DNA from: Aalborgiella sp040079635
Lineage (GTDB): Bacteria > Pseudomonadota > Gammaproteobacteria > Burkholderiales > Burkholderiaceae_C
Length of the DNA stretch: 23,850 nucleotides
NCBI GenBank assembly: GCA_040079635.1
Contig: JBEBJY010000040.1
Coordinates: 1-23,850, forward strand
Direction of reading: 5' to 3'
A program made the position numbers and the translations under genes. The first letter of the stretch is position 1. The number at the start of each line of letters is the position of its first letter. Under the pieces are notes generated by a model that was not told the origin of the DNA, ran no database searches, and saw only the letters and a program-made list of their open reading frames with translations. Shown here one piece after another: positions 1 through 8,996 of the stretch.

Positions 1-780
1 GGTCCTATCATGACCATCATGCCAGCTCTGGCTGCATGGGCGGTAATTCCTTTTGGTCCTGACGTAGCATTATCAAACATCAACGCTGGTCTGCTATTTG
101 TCATGGCAATTACCTCGCTTGAGGTTTACGGGGTGATTATTGCGGGCTGGGCATCAAACTCTAAATATGCATTTTTAGGTGCTATGCGTGCATCCGCACA
201 AATGGTTAGCTACGAAATTGCAATGGGCTTTTGCTTAGTTGTCGTCTTGATGGTATCGGCTAGTCTGAACATGACAGATATTGTTATCTCTCAAGGTAAA
301 GGCACATTCGCTACGATGGGTTTGAATTTCTTGTCATGGAATTGGTTGCCGTTGTTACCAATCTTCGTGGTTTACTTTATTTCTGGCTTGGCTGAAACCA
401 ACAGACACCCGTTTGACGTGGTTGAGGGCGAGTCTGAAATCGTTGCTGGTCACATGGTTGAGTATTCAGGCATGTCTTATGCAATGTTCTATTTGGCTGA
501 GTATGCCAATATGTGGTTAGTCTCAATTCTGGCCGTCATCATGTTTTTAGGGGGCTGGTTGTCCCCAATCGCTGCTTTAGATTGGATACCAGGCTGGTTA
601 TGGCTAGGTGCAAAAACCTTCTTTGTTGTAACTTTGTTTATTTGGATACGAGCCACATTTCCTCGTTATCGCTATGACCAAATCATGCGTTTGGGTTGGA
701 AGATCTTTATTCCAGTGACTTTAGTTTGGTTGATTGTGGTCGGCGCATGGATGCAGACTTCATGGAATATTTGGAAGTAA
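1..780 (+). CDS. nuoH: NADH-quinone oxidoreductase subunit H, 5' end cut by window edge
   Basis: This is the C-terminal part (259 residues) of the complex I membrane subunit that joins the quinone-reducing peripheral arm to the proton-pumping arm. The reading frame is open from base 1, so the start lies outside the window; family members are about 350 residues, so roughly the first 90-100 are missing. Recognition rests on the conserved cytoplasmic loop (LAETNRHPFDVVEGESE, then VAG and EYSGM), the hallmark of NuoH that contributes to the quinone site, followed by FLAEYANM and several hydrophobic helices. The stop is 10 bases before the nuoI start, so the genes are translated from one operon. 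The loop reads RHPFDVVEGE where RAPFDLPEGE is usual, a mild variation. Very confident. Confidence 0.97.
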   Translation, partial: GPIMTIMPALAAWAVIPFGPDVALSNINAGLLFVMAITSLEVYGVIIAGWASNSKYAFLGAMRASAQMVSYEIAMGFCLVVVLMVSASLNMTDIVISQGKGTFATMGLNFLSWNWLPLLPIFVVYFISGLAETNRHPFDVVEGESEIVAGHMVEYSGMSYAMFYLAEYANMWLVSILAVIMFLGGWLSPIAALDWIPGWLWLGAKTFFVVTLFIWIRATFPRYRYDQIMRLGWKIFIPVTLVWLIVVGAWMQTSWNIWK

Positions 781-790
781 GGTGAAGTCT

Positions 791-1312
791 ATGTCTACAG
801 TAACTACACCCATCAAAAGCGGTTCATTTTCATTGTGGGATTTCATCTCAAGCTTCATGCTTGTTGAGTTATTCAAAGGTATGGTTTTGACGGGTAAATA
901 TATGTTCCGTCGAAAAATTACTGTTCAATTTCCTGAGGAAAAAACACCGCTTAGCCCACGCTTTCGTGGACTTCACGCATTACGCAGATATGAGAACGGT
1001 GAGGAGCGTTGCATTGCATGCAAACTGTGCGAAGCCGTCTGTCCAGCCATGGCTATCACAATTGAGTCTGATGTACGCGAAGATGGCAGCCGACGCACCA
1101 GCCGTTATGACATTGACTTGACCAAGTGCATCTTTTGCGGTTTTTGCGAAGAAAGCTGCCCTGTTGATTCAATTGTCGAGACACATATTTTTGAATATCA
1201 CGGCGAAAAGCGTGGTGATTTGTACTTCACCAAAGAGATGTTGCTTGCTGTAGGTGATCGCTATGAAGCTGAGATTGCAGCCAATCGTGCGGCAGATGCT
1301 AAATATCGTTGA
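791..1312 (+). CDS. nuoI: NADH-quinone oxidoreductase subunit I (two 4Fe-4S clusters)
   Basis: The 173-residue peripheral-arm subunit of complex I carries clusters N6a and N6b that pass electrons towards N2. Two ferredoxin motifs are visible: C74-x2-C77-x2-C80-x3-C84-P and C113-x2-C116-x2-C119-x3-C123-P. The N-terminal amphipathic stretch (SFMLVELFKGMVLTGKYMF) is typical of the membrane-facing end. An upstream in-frame ATG at 734 would overlap nuoH by 47 bases; the ATG at 791 is preferred because AAGGTGA sits 5-11 bases before it and the protein then starts as in its relatives. The family is about 160-175 residues. Very confident. Confidence 0.97.
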   Translation: MSTVTTPIKSGSFSLWDFISSFMLVELFKGMVLTGKYMFRRKITVQFPEEKTPLSPRFRGLHALRRYENGEERCIACKLCEAVCPAMAITIESDVREDGSRRTSRYDIDLTKCIFCGFCEESCPVDSIVETHIFEYHGEKRGDLYFTKEMLLAVGDRYEAEIAANRAADAKYR

Positions 1313-1345
1313 TATCTAAAAAATACAGAACTAAAGAATTGATTC

Positions 1346-2044
1346 ATGGACGCTAAGACTGGCCTTTTTTACTTGTTTTCCGCCCTGATGCTGTTCGCGG
1401 CATTTCGTGTGATCACTGCACGCAACCCCGTGCATGCAGCGCTTTATTTGGTCCTAGCCTTTTTTCAAGCTGCTGGTATTTGGCTACTGTTGCAAGCAGA
1501 GTTTCTAGCTATTGCGCTTGTGTTGGTTTATGTCGGTGCGGTCATGGTGCTGTTCTTATTTGTTGTGATGATGCTAGATGTCAATATTGATAGCATCAGA
1601 GTCGGATTCTGGAAGAACTTTCCCTTGATTGGTGCATTCGGTGCCATCATCGCTCTAGAGATGTCTTGGGTGCTTATCGGAAACTACCGTGGAACTGAAA
1701 TTCCTAAAATGGTGAATGCTGTCGTACCTCATACTGATAAGTTAGCGCAAATTTCAAATACCAAAGATTTGGGTATATTGCTTTACACACAATATTTGTA
1801 TCCGTTAGAGATAGCAGCTGTCATATTGTTGGTGGCTATCATTGCCGCGATTGCTTTGACTTTGCGCCAACGCAAAGATACTAAATCCGTTAACGCTGCT
1901 GAGCAAGTCAGAGTTGTTGCTCGTGATCGCATGCAAGTAATAAAAATGAAAGCGACGCAAGAAGCGTTGCCGATAGTAGCTGCAGACGTTGTGAGTGATG
2001 CGGCAAATACTCATGCTGCACCAGTTGTGGAGAAAAAAGTATGA
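1346..2044 (+). CDS. nuoJ: NADH-quinone oxidoreductase subunit J
   Basis: This 232-residue membrane subunit of complex I has hydrophobic helices covering about the first 175 residues. It shows the NuoJ patterns RNPVHAALYLVLAFFQAA and FLAIALVLVYVGAVMVLFLFVVMML; the latter is the conserved helix 3 (with its pi-bulge in solved structures) that changes shape during turnover. The last 55-60 residues form a charged, probably cytoplasmic tail (after ALTLRQRKDTK), longer than in E. coli NuoJ and of unknown role. Its TGA stop overlaps the ATG of nuoK (ATGA), suggesting translational coupling. Very confident. Confidence 0.96.
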   Translation: MDAKTGLFYLFSALMLFAAFRVITARNPVHAALYLVLAFFQAAGIWLLLQAEFLAIALVLVYVGAVMVLFLFVVMMLDVNIDSIRVGFWKNFPLIGAFGAIIALEMSWVLIGNYRGTEIPKMVNAVVPHTDKLAQISNTKDLGILLYTQYLYPLEIAAVILLVAIIAAIALTLRQRKDTKSVNAAEQVRVVARDRMQVIKMKATQEALPIVAADVVSDAANTHAAPVVEKKV

Positions 2045-2349
2045 TTTTATCTTTATGGCACTTTTTGGTGCTCGGAGCGATGCTCTTCGCACTGTCCATC
2101 ATTGGCATCTTTTTGAATCGTAAAAATTTAATTGTGCTATTGATGGCTATTGAGCTTATGCTTTTGGCAGTTAACACCAATTTCGTGGCGTTCTCCCATT
2201 ACTTGGGTGATATGCACGGTCAAATCTTCGTGTTCTTTATATTGACGGTGGCCGCAGCAGAGTCTGCCATTGGGTTGGCTATCTTGGTGCTCTTATTTAG
2301 AAATAAATCTAGCATTAACGTGGATGAGTTAGATGTACTCAAAGGCTAG
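2041..2349 (+). CDS. nuoK: NADH-quinone oxidoreductase subunit K
   Basis: This 102-residue subunit has three predicted transmembrane helices and is part of the proton channel that resembles the Mrp antiporter subunit C. Visible family features are LSIIGIFLNRKNLIVLLMAIELMLLAVN, with the conserved membrane glutamate in AIELML, and a second acidic residue in AAAESAIGLAILVLL; both glutamates are known in the family to be needed for proton pumping. The length matches the usual 100-102 residues. The start overlaps the nuoJ stop by four bases. A 69-base spacer separates it from nuoL. Very confident. Confidence 0.97.
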   Translation: MILSLWHFLVLGAMLFALSIIGIFLNRKNLIVLLMAIELMLLAVNTNFVAFSHYLGDMHGQIFVFFILTVAAAESAIGLAILVLLFRNKSSINVDELDVLKG

Positions 2350-2418
2350 TCGTTATTGAATTTACGACGATGCTAAGAAATTGAAACGATATAAAAAAGA
2401 ATCAAAGAGATCATAACG

Positions 2419-4455
2419 ATGAGTGCAACGCTTTCAGCAACAACCCTTTTGGCAGTGCCTATGGCACCGCTACTGGGTGCCGTCTTGGCAGGGGTTTTTG
2501 GTACTGCTTTAGGCGGTAATTGGATTGGTAGAAAACTTAGCCATTCTCTAACGATCTTGGGCGTTGCAGTCGCTTTTGTTTTGTCAGCCTTGACGTTGCA
2601 AAGTGTTATCTACGATGGAGCACGCTTTAACGAAACGCTTTATACATGGATGGTTGTTGGTGGCTTGAAAATGGAAATTGGCTTCTTAGTCGATGGTCTA
2701 ACAGCTATGATGATGTGTGTTGTCACGTTCGTATCATTGATGGTGCACATTTACACCATTGGGTATATGGAAGAAGACGAAGGTTATAACCGTTTTTTCG
2801 GTTACATCTCGCTTTTCACATTCTCTATGTTGATGCTGGTTATGAGCAACAACATGTTGCAGCTGTTCTTTGGTTGGGAAGCTGTTGGCTTGGTTTCCTA
2901 TTTGTTGATTGGTTTTTGGTTCAACAAACCGACTGCAATTTTTGCGAACATGAAAGCCTTTTTAGTCAATCGTGTTGGTGACTTTGGGTTCATCTTGGGC
3001 ATTGGTTTGATTGCCGCCTATGCTGGTACGCTGAACTACACCGAAGCCTTTGGCAAAGCTGGGGAGTTGGCAAAACTCAGTTTCCCAGGTACTTCTTGGA
3101 TGTTGATCACTGTGATTTGCATTTGCCTCTTTATTGGCGCAATGGGTAAAAGTGCTCAGTTCCCACTGCATGTTTGGTTGCCAGATTCCATGGAAGGACC
3201 AACACCTATTTCTGCACTGATTCATGCCGCGACCATGGTTACTGCTGGTATTTTCATGGTGGCTCGCATGTCGCCGTTGTTTGAATTGAGTGACACTGCA
3301 CTCAGCTTCATCATGATTGTTGGTTCAATCACGGCCTTGTTCATGGGCTTTCTTGGCATCATTCAAAACGATATCAAACGTGTTGTCGCGTATTCCACCT
3401 TGTCACAATTGGGCTATATGACGGTTGCTTTGGGTGTATCCGCTTATTCAGTTGCCGTTTTTCACTTGATGACGCATGCTTTCTTCAAAGCTTTGTTGTT
3501 CCTTGCAGCTGGATCTGTGATCATGGGCGTTCACCACAACCAAGATATTCGCTGGATGGGTGGTTTGCGTAAATATATGCCTATCACTTGGGTTACGTCA
3601 CTCGTAGGCTCATTGGCTTTGATCGGCACACCTTTGATGTCAGGTTTTTATTCAAAAGACAGCATCATCGAAGCAGTCCATGAAAGCCATTTGTTTGGTG
3701 CTGGTTTTGCTAATTTTGCCGTTTTGGCGGGTGTTTTTGTCACTGCTTTCTATTCTTTCCGTATGTATTTTTTGGTTTTCCATGGTAAAGAGAGATTTGA
3801 CCAAAATCCTGATGCTCACCACGACGACCACCATGATGCTCATGACGATCACGCACATCACGATGCTCACAGTGGAAAGCCGCATGAGTCGCCTTGGGTT
3901 GTCTGGCTTCCATTGGTATTGTTAGCCGTTCCATCGGCGTTGATTGGCTATTTCACGATTGACCCTATGCTTTACGGTTCGTTTTTCAAAGATGCCATTT
4001 TCGTAAATCCGGACAAGCACCATGCGATGGCTGAATTGGCAAAGGCATTTCATGGACCTATGGCCATGGCGATACATGCTTTGACGACGTTGCCGTTCAT
4101 TTTGGCTGTTGCAGGGGTTGCATTGTCCTATTACATGTACATCATCAACCCTGCATTGCCTGCAGCTATCAAGCGTAACGTGCAGCCAATTTATACCTTG
4201 CTGGACAACAAGTATTACCTTGATTGGTTCAACGAAAATGTTCTTGCTCGTGGCGCTCGTGCGTTAGGTGGTTTGCTTTGGGAGAACGATAAAAAGGTCA
4301 TTGATGGTACTTTGGTCAATGGCTCTTGGAAGGTTGTACGTGTGTTTTCCAACATTGCACGCAAATTCCAAACAGGTTATATCTATCACTATGCGTTTTC
4401 GATGATTGCAGGTGTATTTTTGTTGATGACGTATTTCGTGTGGCTCAAGCCGTAA
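2419..4455 (+). CDS. nuoL: NADH-quinone oxidoreductase subunit L (antiporter-like, His-rich loop)
   Basis: The distal proton-pumping subunit of complex I, 678 residues, is of the usual length. Many membrane helices are evident, with antiporter-family signatures: FFGWEAVGLVSYLLIGFW, GAMGKSAQFPLHVWLPDSM (conserved lysine), ALIHAATMVTAGIFM, and KRVVAYSTLSQLGYM. The C-terminal region carries the long lateral helix and terminal anchor. Around residues 464-488 there is a tract rich in His and Asp (for example HHDDHHDAHDDHAHHDAH) in a loop before the motif KPHESPW; it is far more histidine-rich than the E. coli protein and could bind metal, but that is inference. nuoM starts 13 bases after the stop. 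Very confident in identity. Confidence 0.97.
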   Translation: MSATLSATTLLAVPMAPLLGAVLAGVFGTALGGNWIGRKLSHSLTILGVAVAFVLSALTLQSVIYDGARFNETLYTWMVVGGLKMEIGFLVDGLTAMMMCVVTFVSLMVHIYTIGYMEEDEGYNRFFGYISLFTFSMLMLVMSNNMLQLFFGWEAVGLVSYLLIGFWFNKPTAIFANMKAFLVNRVGDFGFILGIGLIAAYAGTLNYTEAFGKAGELAKLSFPGTSWMLITVICICLFIGAMGKSAQFPLHVWLPDSMEGPTPISALIHAATMVTAGIFMVARMSPLFELSDTALSFIMIVGSITALFMGFLGIIQNDIKRVVAYSTLSQLGYMTVALGVSAYSVAVFHLMTHAFFKALLFLAAGSVIMGVHHNQDIRWMGGLRKYMPITWVTSLVGSLALIGTPLMSGFYSKDSIIEAVHESHLFGAGFANFAVLAGVFVTAFYSFRMYFLVFHGKERFDQNPDAHHDDHHDAHDDHAHHDAHSGKPHESPWVVWLPLVLLAVPSALIGYFTIDPMLYGSFFKDAIFVNPDKHHAMAELAKAFHGPMAMAIHALTTLPFILAVAGVALSYYMYIINPALPAAIKRNVQPIYTLLDNKYYLDWFNENVLARGARALGGLLWENDKKVIDGTLVNGSWKVVRVFSNIARKFQTGYIYHYAFSMIAGVFLLMTYFVWLKP

Positions 4456-4468
4456 GGAAAAGAAGAAT

Positions 4469-5944
4469 ATGGGTTTGCTGAGTCTTTCAATTTGGACGCC
4501 AATTTTCTTTGGTGTTGTTCTGTTGGCTTTTGGTCGTGATGACCAAGCCAAAACTGTGCGCTGGATTGCACTTGTAGGTGCTGTTGTCAGTTTGTTGGTT
4601 ACTTTGCCTTTGTACGACGGTTTCAAGCTTGGCACATCTGCGATGCAGTTTGTTGAAAAAGCACCTTGGATCAGTGCTTTTAATGTCAACTACCACCTTG
4701 GTGTAGACGGTATATCGCTTTGGTTTGTACTGCTGACAGCATTTATCAACGTGATTGTGATCATTGCATCTTGGGAGTCAATTACCACCCGTGTGAACCA
4801 ATATATGGGTGCGTTCATGATTCTGAGCGGTTTGATGATTGGTGTTTTCTGCGCTTTAGACGGCTTGTTGTTCTACGTTTTCTTTGAGGCAACGCTCATC
4901 CCGATGTATTTGATTATCGGTATCTGGGGTGGTCCTAACAAGATCTATGCAGCATTCAAGTTCTTCTTGTACACCTTGCTCGGCTCTTTGTTGATGCTGA
5001 TTGCGTTGATTTATTTGTACTCAAAATCAGGTGGTAGTTTCGATATTTCTGTTTGGCACAAATTGCCTTTGTCAGGTACGGTTCAAACTTTGGTATTCTT
5101 TGCCTTCTTCTCGGCCTTTGCTGTCAAAGTGCCTATGTGGCCGGTACACACTTGGTTGCCAGACGTCCACGTTGAAGCGCCCACAGGTGGCTCAGCGGTG
5201 TTGGCTGCCATCATGCTGAAACTGGGTGCTTATGGCTTCCTGCGCTTCTCCATGCCAATTGCTCCAGATGCTGCTCATGAGTGGGCGTGGCTCATCATTG
5301 CTTTGTCGGTGATTGCCGTTATCTATGTCGGTTTAGTTGCGATGGTTCAGCAAGACATGAAAAAGCTGGTGGCTTACTCATCTGTAGCACACATGGGCTT
5401 TGTGACTTTAGGTTTCTTCATCTTCAACGATCTAGGTGTTTCAGGCGGATTGGTGCAAATGATTGCGCATGGCTTCGTTTCGGGCGCCATGTTTTTGAGC
5501 ATCGGCGTGTTGTATGACCGTATGCATTCTCGTGAAATTTCTAGCTATGGTGGTGTCGTCAACACCATGCCTAAGTTCACAGCCTTCGCTTTGTTGTTTG
5601 CCATGGCTAATTGTGGTTTGCCGGGCACGGCTGGTTTTGTGGGTGAGTGGATGGTTATTTTGGGTGCCGTTAAAGCTAACTTCTGGCTTGGTTTCGCAGC
5701 AGCAACTGCTTTGATATTTGGTGCAGCTTACACCTTGTGGATGTTCAAACGTGTTTACTTGGGTCCGGTGACGAATGACCACGTCAAAGAACTCCAAGAC
5801 ATCAATGCCAGAGAATTTTTGGTGATGAGTTTGTTGGCTATCGCCGTGTTGTGGATGGGCGTCTATCCAAAACCATTTACGGATGTGATGGATGCTTCCG
5901 TCGTTGATTTGCTCAAGCATGTGGCAACGTCAAAATTAAACTGA
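4469..5944 (+). CDS. nuoM: NADH-quinone oxidoreductase subunit M
   Basis: The second antiporter-like proton-pumping subunit of complex I, 491 residues. Family marks include FNVNYHLGVDGISLWFVLLT, VFFEATLIPMYLIIGIWGG (conserved membrane glutamate), FAVKVPMWPVHTWLPDVHVE (conserved lysine, then the VEAPT motif), LKLGAYGFLRF, and KKLVAYSSVAHMGFV. About 14 hydrophobic helices are expected and the hydropathy is consistent. AAGGA lies close upstream (4454-4458) and the gap to nuoL is 13 bases. The gap to nuoN (54 bases) is AT-rich with no obvious terminator. Very confident. Confidence 0.97.
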   Translation: MGLLSLSIWTPIFFGVVLLAFGRDDQAKTVRWIALVGAVVSLLVTLPLYDGFKLGTSAMQFVEKAPWISAFNVNYHLGVDGISLWFVLLTAFINVIVIIASWESITTRVNQYMGAFMILSGLMIGVFCALDGLLFYVFFEATLIPMYLIIGIWGGPNKIYAAFKFFLYTLLGSLLMLIALIYLYSKSGGSFDISVWHKLPLSGTVQTLVFFAFFSAFAVKVPMWPVHTWLPDVHVEAPTGGSAVLAAIMLKLGAYGFLRFSMPIAPDAAHEWAWLIIALSVIAVIYVGLVAMVQQDMKKLVAYSSVAHMGFVTLGFFIFNDLGVSGGLVQMIAHGFVSGAMFLSIGVLYDRMHSREISSYGGVVNTMPKFTAFALLFAMANCGLPGTAGFVGEWMVILGAVKANFWLGFAAATALIFGAAYTLWMFKRVYLGPVTNDHVKELQDINAREFLVMSLLAIAVLWMGVYPKPFTDVMDASVVDLLKHVATSKLN

Positions 5945-5998
5945 TAAAAATCGAATCACTAATATTTAACGAAAAATTCAAAGAATAAAACATTAAAA

Positions 5999-7486
5999 AT
6001 GATTGATAAATTAAGTTTGATCGCCATTTACCCTGAAATCGTCTTGCTGGTGATGGCTTGTGTGATCGCGTTGGTAGATTTATACGTAACCAGCCCGCGC
6101 CGCACAGCTACATACGTTTTGACCTTACTCACTTTAGGCGTCGTTGCCGTTTTGCAAGCGCTGTATGCAACAGGTGGTCAAACCATGTACGGCTTCAGTG
6201 GCATGACGGTGAGCGATCCGATGTCAAACTGGCTCAAATGCTTTGCATCTGTCGCCATGATGGTGACTTTGGTGTACGGCCGCCCGTATTCGGCTGATCG
6301 TGGCATGATGCGCGGTGGCGAAATTTTCACTTTGGGTATGTTCTCCTTGCTAGGCATGTTCATCATGATTTCTGGCAGCAACTTCTTGGTCATTTACTTG
6401 GGTTTAGAGTTGTTGACATTGAGTAGCTATGCCTTGGTCGCGCTGCGCCGTGACAATGCGACCGCTTCTGAGGCCGCTATGAAATATTTCGTATTAGGCG
6501 CTTTGGCCAGTGGTTTCTTGCTCTACGGTTTGTCAATGATGTATGGTGCAACGGGCAGTTTAGATATTGCCGCTGTTTTCAAAGCCATCAACTCTGGCAA
6601 CGTTAAACACCAAGTTTTGGTGTTCGGTTTGGTTTTTATTGTTGCTGGCCTGGCTTTCAAACTAGGTGTTGTACCGTTTCACATGTGGGTGCCAGACGTA
6701 TACCAAGGCGCACCAACATCTGTGACTTTGATGATCGGTGGCGCACCAAAATTGGCAGCCTTTGCCATCACGATTCGTTTGTTGGTGGAGGGTATGTTGT
6801 CGCTCGCCATCGATTGGCAGCAAATGTTGGCTGTCTTGGCCGTCGGCTCACTCTTGGTGGGTAACTTGGCTGCTATTGCTCAAACTAATTTGAAGCGTAT
6901 GTTGGCTTACTCCACCATTTCACAAATGGGTTTTGTGTTGATTGGTTTGTTGTCGGGCGTTGTCAATGGCAACACCTTGTCAGCTACGACTGCATACAGT
7001 TCATCCATGTTCTACGTCGTGACTTATGTATTGACCACATTGGCCACCTTCGGCGTTATTTTGATTTTGGCACGTGATGGTTTTGAAAGCGATGAAATCA
7101 CCGACCTAGCTGGCCTCAACCAGCGTAGCCCAGCTTACGCAGCTATCATGGCGATTTGCATGTTTTCACTCGCCGGTGTGCCGCCAATGGTTGGTTTCTA
7201 TGCCAAGTTATCTGTCTTACAGTCCTTGGTTTCATCGGGTCAAACACCTCAAATCGCCTTAGCCATTTTCGCGGTGATGATGTCGTTGATCGGCGCGTTC
7301 TACTATTTGCGCGTTGTCAAAGTCATGTATTTTGACGAACCAATCACCGCTACCACCGTTTCTGCGTGTGCTGATGTTCGCACCGTACTGGCCATCAACG
7401 GCGCTTTGGTGCTGTTGTTAGGTCTGTTTCCAAGTGGTTTGATGGCTTTATGCGCTGACGCTATTGCCAAAACGCTTGGTTCTTGA
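5999..7486 (+). CDS. nuoN: NADH-quinone oxidoreductase subunit N
   Basis: The third antiporter-like subunit of complex I, 495 residues, matches the family length. Recognisable motifs are YLGLELLTLSSYALVALRR (conserved glutamate in ELL), GLAFKLGVVPFHMWVPDVYQ with GAPTS following (conserved lysine and the discontinuous helix), NLKRMLAYSTISQMGFVLIG, and FSLAGVPPMVGFYAKLSVLQ. It is the last nuo gene, as is normal, and is followed after 21 bases by the DUF2818 gene, which appears to belong to the same transcript. The ribosome binding site is weak (AAAGAA about 12 bases upstream). Very confident. Confidence 0.97.
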   Translation: MIDKLSLIAIYPEIVLLVMACVIALVDLYVTSPRRTATYVLTLLTLGVVAVLQALYATGGQTMYGFSGMTVSDPMSNWLKCFASVAMMVTLVYGRPYSADRGMMRGGEIFTLGMFSLLGMFIMISGSNFLVIYLGLELLTLSSYALVALRRDNATASEAAMKYFVLGALASGFLLYGLSMMYGATGSLDIAAVFKAINSGNVKHQVLVFGLVFIVAGLAFKLGVVPFHMWVPDVYQGAPTSVTLMIGGAPKLAAFAITIRLLVEGMLSLAIDWQQMLAVLAVGSLLVGNLAAIAQTNLKRMLAYSTISQMGFVLIGLLSGVVNGNTLSATTAYSSSMFYVVTYVLTTLATFGVILILARDGFESDEITDLAGLNQRSPAYAAIMAICMFSLAGVPPMVGFYAKLSVLQSLVSSGQTPQIALAIFAVMMSLIGAFYYLRVVKVMYFDEPITATTVSACADVRTVLAINGALVLLLGLFPSGLMALCADAIAKTLGS

Positions 7487-7507
7487 TTTTATTTAAGGAA
7501 GCAACTG

Positions 7508-7816
7508 ATGGTTCAATCCGTAAGCATTTGGCTGGTCATATTTGTAGCTTTAGTTGCTGCCAACATGCCGTTTGTTGCGCAGCGTTTTTTGATGTTTTTC
7601 CCATTGAAAGCACCCAAAACCTTAGGTATTCGCCTTCTTGAACTCGTCGTTTTTTATTTTTTGGCAGGGGGCTTGGGCCTTTCGCTTGAAAATCGCGCAG
7701 GTCAGATTGCACCACAAGGCTGGCAGTTTTATGCTATTACAGGTGCTTTGTTCATCACCTTGGCTTTCCCTGGCTTTATATACCGCTACCTGCTTAAACA
7801 CCGCGATGCTCTGTGA
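7508..7816 (+). CDS. DUF2818 family small membrane protein, nuo-linked
   Basis: A 102-residue hydrophobic protein with about three membrane helices: the N-terminal WLVIFVALVAANMPFVAQRF, a middle one around LLELVVFYFLAGGLGLSLEN, and a C-terminal one around FYAITGALFITLAFPGFIYR. The pattern NMPFVAQRFL, then a lysine-rich step and a C-terminal YLLKHRD, is what I know as DUF2818, found just after nuoN in many betaproteobacteria. Its role is unknown; position suggests an accessory or assembly role for complex I, which is inference only. AAGGAAG lies 8-14 bases before the ATG. Its TGA overlaps the GTG start of the next gene (GTGA), pointing to coupled translation. Confidence 0.85.
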   Translation: MVQSVSIWLVIFVALVAANMPFVAQRFLMFFPLKAPKTLGIRLLELVVFYFLAGGLGLSLENRAGQIAPQGWQFYAITGALFITLAFPGFIYRYLLKHRDAL

Positions 7817-8415
7817 GTAATTCAGTGAATAACAATCACTTGGTTGAAGCCAAAATCAGCAGCGAGCAAGTCTACAATGGTAGTTTTTTAAATATCCTGC
7901 GCGACACCGTATTGCTGCCCAACGGTAGGCAAGCTACGCGTGAATTCGTTGTCCACCCAGGCGCTGTTGTCGTTATTGCCCTGTTGGACGATGGCCGCAT
8001 TGTTCTTGAACGCCAACATCGCTACCCGGTGGGTCAGGTGATGGTCGAATTTCCCGCTGGCAAGCTCGATGCAGGCGAAAACCCACAATTTTGCGGTCAG
8101 CGCGAGCTACTTGAAGAAACTGGCTACAGCGCTAGCCAATGGGCTTATGCCGGTCCCATGCGAATAGCGATAGCCTATTCTGATGAGGTCATTCACATGT
8201 ACTTCGCCAAGGGCTTGACACTGGGCGACCGCAAGTTGGACGATGATGAGTCTCTAGACGTTTTCACAGCCACCCCTGAAGAACTTTTAGCCATGTGTGG
8301 CCAAGGTTTGGTGACTGATGCCAAAACGCTGACCTGCACGCTGTGGCTACAAAACGTACTTTCTGGCGTATGGCCATTGCAATGGGTGCCGGCAACCGAT
8401 ATCGCTTTGGCTTAA
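7813..8415 (+). CDS. NUDIX hydrolase, ADP-ribose/ADP-sugar pyrophosphatase type
   Basis: A 200-residue cytoplasmic enzyme, probably cleaving ADP-ribose or a related nucleotide sugar to AMP plus sugar phosphate. The complete Nudix box runs from residue 83 to 105 (G-x5-E-x7-RE-x2-EE-x-GY), with the catalytic RELLEETG core. The N-terminal part (VYNGSFLNILRDTVLLPNG ... REFVVHPGAVVVIAL) and the segment GQVMVEFPAGKLDAGE are typical of the ADP-ribose pyrophosphatase branch. The GTG start is chosen because it overlaps the DUF2818 TGA by four bases and gives a full-length N-terminal domain. Co-transcription with nuo genes would link it to NAD(H) metabolism; that is inference. Confidence 0.88.
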   Translation: MSNSVNNNHLVEAKISSEQVYNGSFLNILRDTVLLPNGRQATREFVVHPGAVVVIALLDDGRIVLERQHRYPVGQVMVEFPAGKLDAGENPQFCGQRELLEETGYSASQWAYAGPMRIAIAYSDEVIHMYFAKGLTLGDRKLDDDESLDVFTATPEELLAMCGQGLVTDAKTLTCTLWLQNVLSGVWPLQWVPATDIALA

Positions 8416-8424
8416 TATCGGGAA

Positions 8425-8988
8425 ATGAAAGTTTTAGATCTGCAATGCAGCCAGCAGCATTCGTTTGAAGGTTGGTTCGGCTCTGAGGACGACTTTCAGA
8501 GCCAACTGGCTCGCAACTTGGTGCAATGCCCATTGTGCGGCAATGCCGAAATCACCAAAAAACTAAGTGCGCCACGCTTTAACCTAGGCAAAGCAACCGC
8601 ACCTACGTCTCCCAATTTGACAGAATCTAAGAGTCAAGCTACTGCCAACGCTGCTACGTCATCGCTTGTGCCAACTGCAGCCTCATCTAATGAGTTAGTA
8701 GCACAATCAAACCAAACAGGGCGAGCAGTACAGCACCCAAATCTGTCCCCAGAAGTAGCTGCAGCCATTCAAGCTGCGTGGTTTGAAGCTGCCAAACACG
8801 TCATGGCCAACACCGAAGACGTCGGTAGCAGCTTCACTTCCGAAGCCCGCAAAATCCACTACGGCGAAGCTGACGAACGCGCCATTCGCGGCCAAGCCAC
8901 GCCAGACCAGACCATGGAATTGCTGGAGGAGGGCATCGACGTGATGCCCATGCCGATTCCGGAATCGCTCAAACGCCCTTTAAATTAA
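8425..8988 (+). CDS. DUF1178 family protein, zinc-ribbon-like N-terminus
   Basis: A 187-residue cytoplasmic protein of unknown function. The N-terminus shows the DUF1178 pattern MKVLDLQC-x3-H-x-FEGWF followed by CPLCG; C8, H12, C35 and C38 could form a small zinc site. A linker rich in Ala/Ser/Thr (about residues 55-105) leads to a conserved C-terminal domain containing AAWFEAAKHVMANTEDVG, then FTSEARKIHYGEADERAIRG, a strong family mark, ending in MPMPIPESLKRPLN. The GGGAA directly abutting the ATG is unusually close for a ribosome binding site. It follows the NUDIX gene after 9 bases and ends 8 bases before the convergent glutamate dehydrogenase gene, with no clear terminator between. Confidence 0.88.
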   Translation: MKVLDLQCSQQHSFEGWFGSEDDFQSQLARNLVQCPLCGNAEITKKLSAPRFNLGKATAPTSPNLTESKSQATANAATSSLVPTAASSNELVAQSNQTGRAVQHPNLSPEVAAAIQAAWFEAAKHVMANTEDVGSSFTSEARKIHYGEADERAIRGQATPDQTMELLEEGIDVMPMPIPESLKRPLN

Positions 8989-8996
8989 GGATTAAT

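Noticed and set aside
734..790. Longer NuoI starting at the ATG at 734
   Set aside because: It would overlap nuoH by 47 bases and adds a segment unlike any NuoI; the ATG at 791 has a good ribosome binding site.
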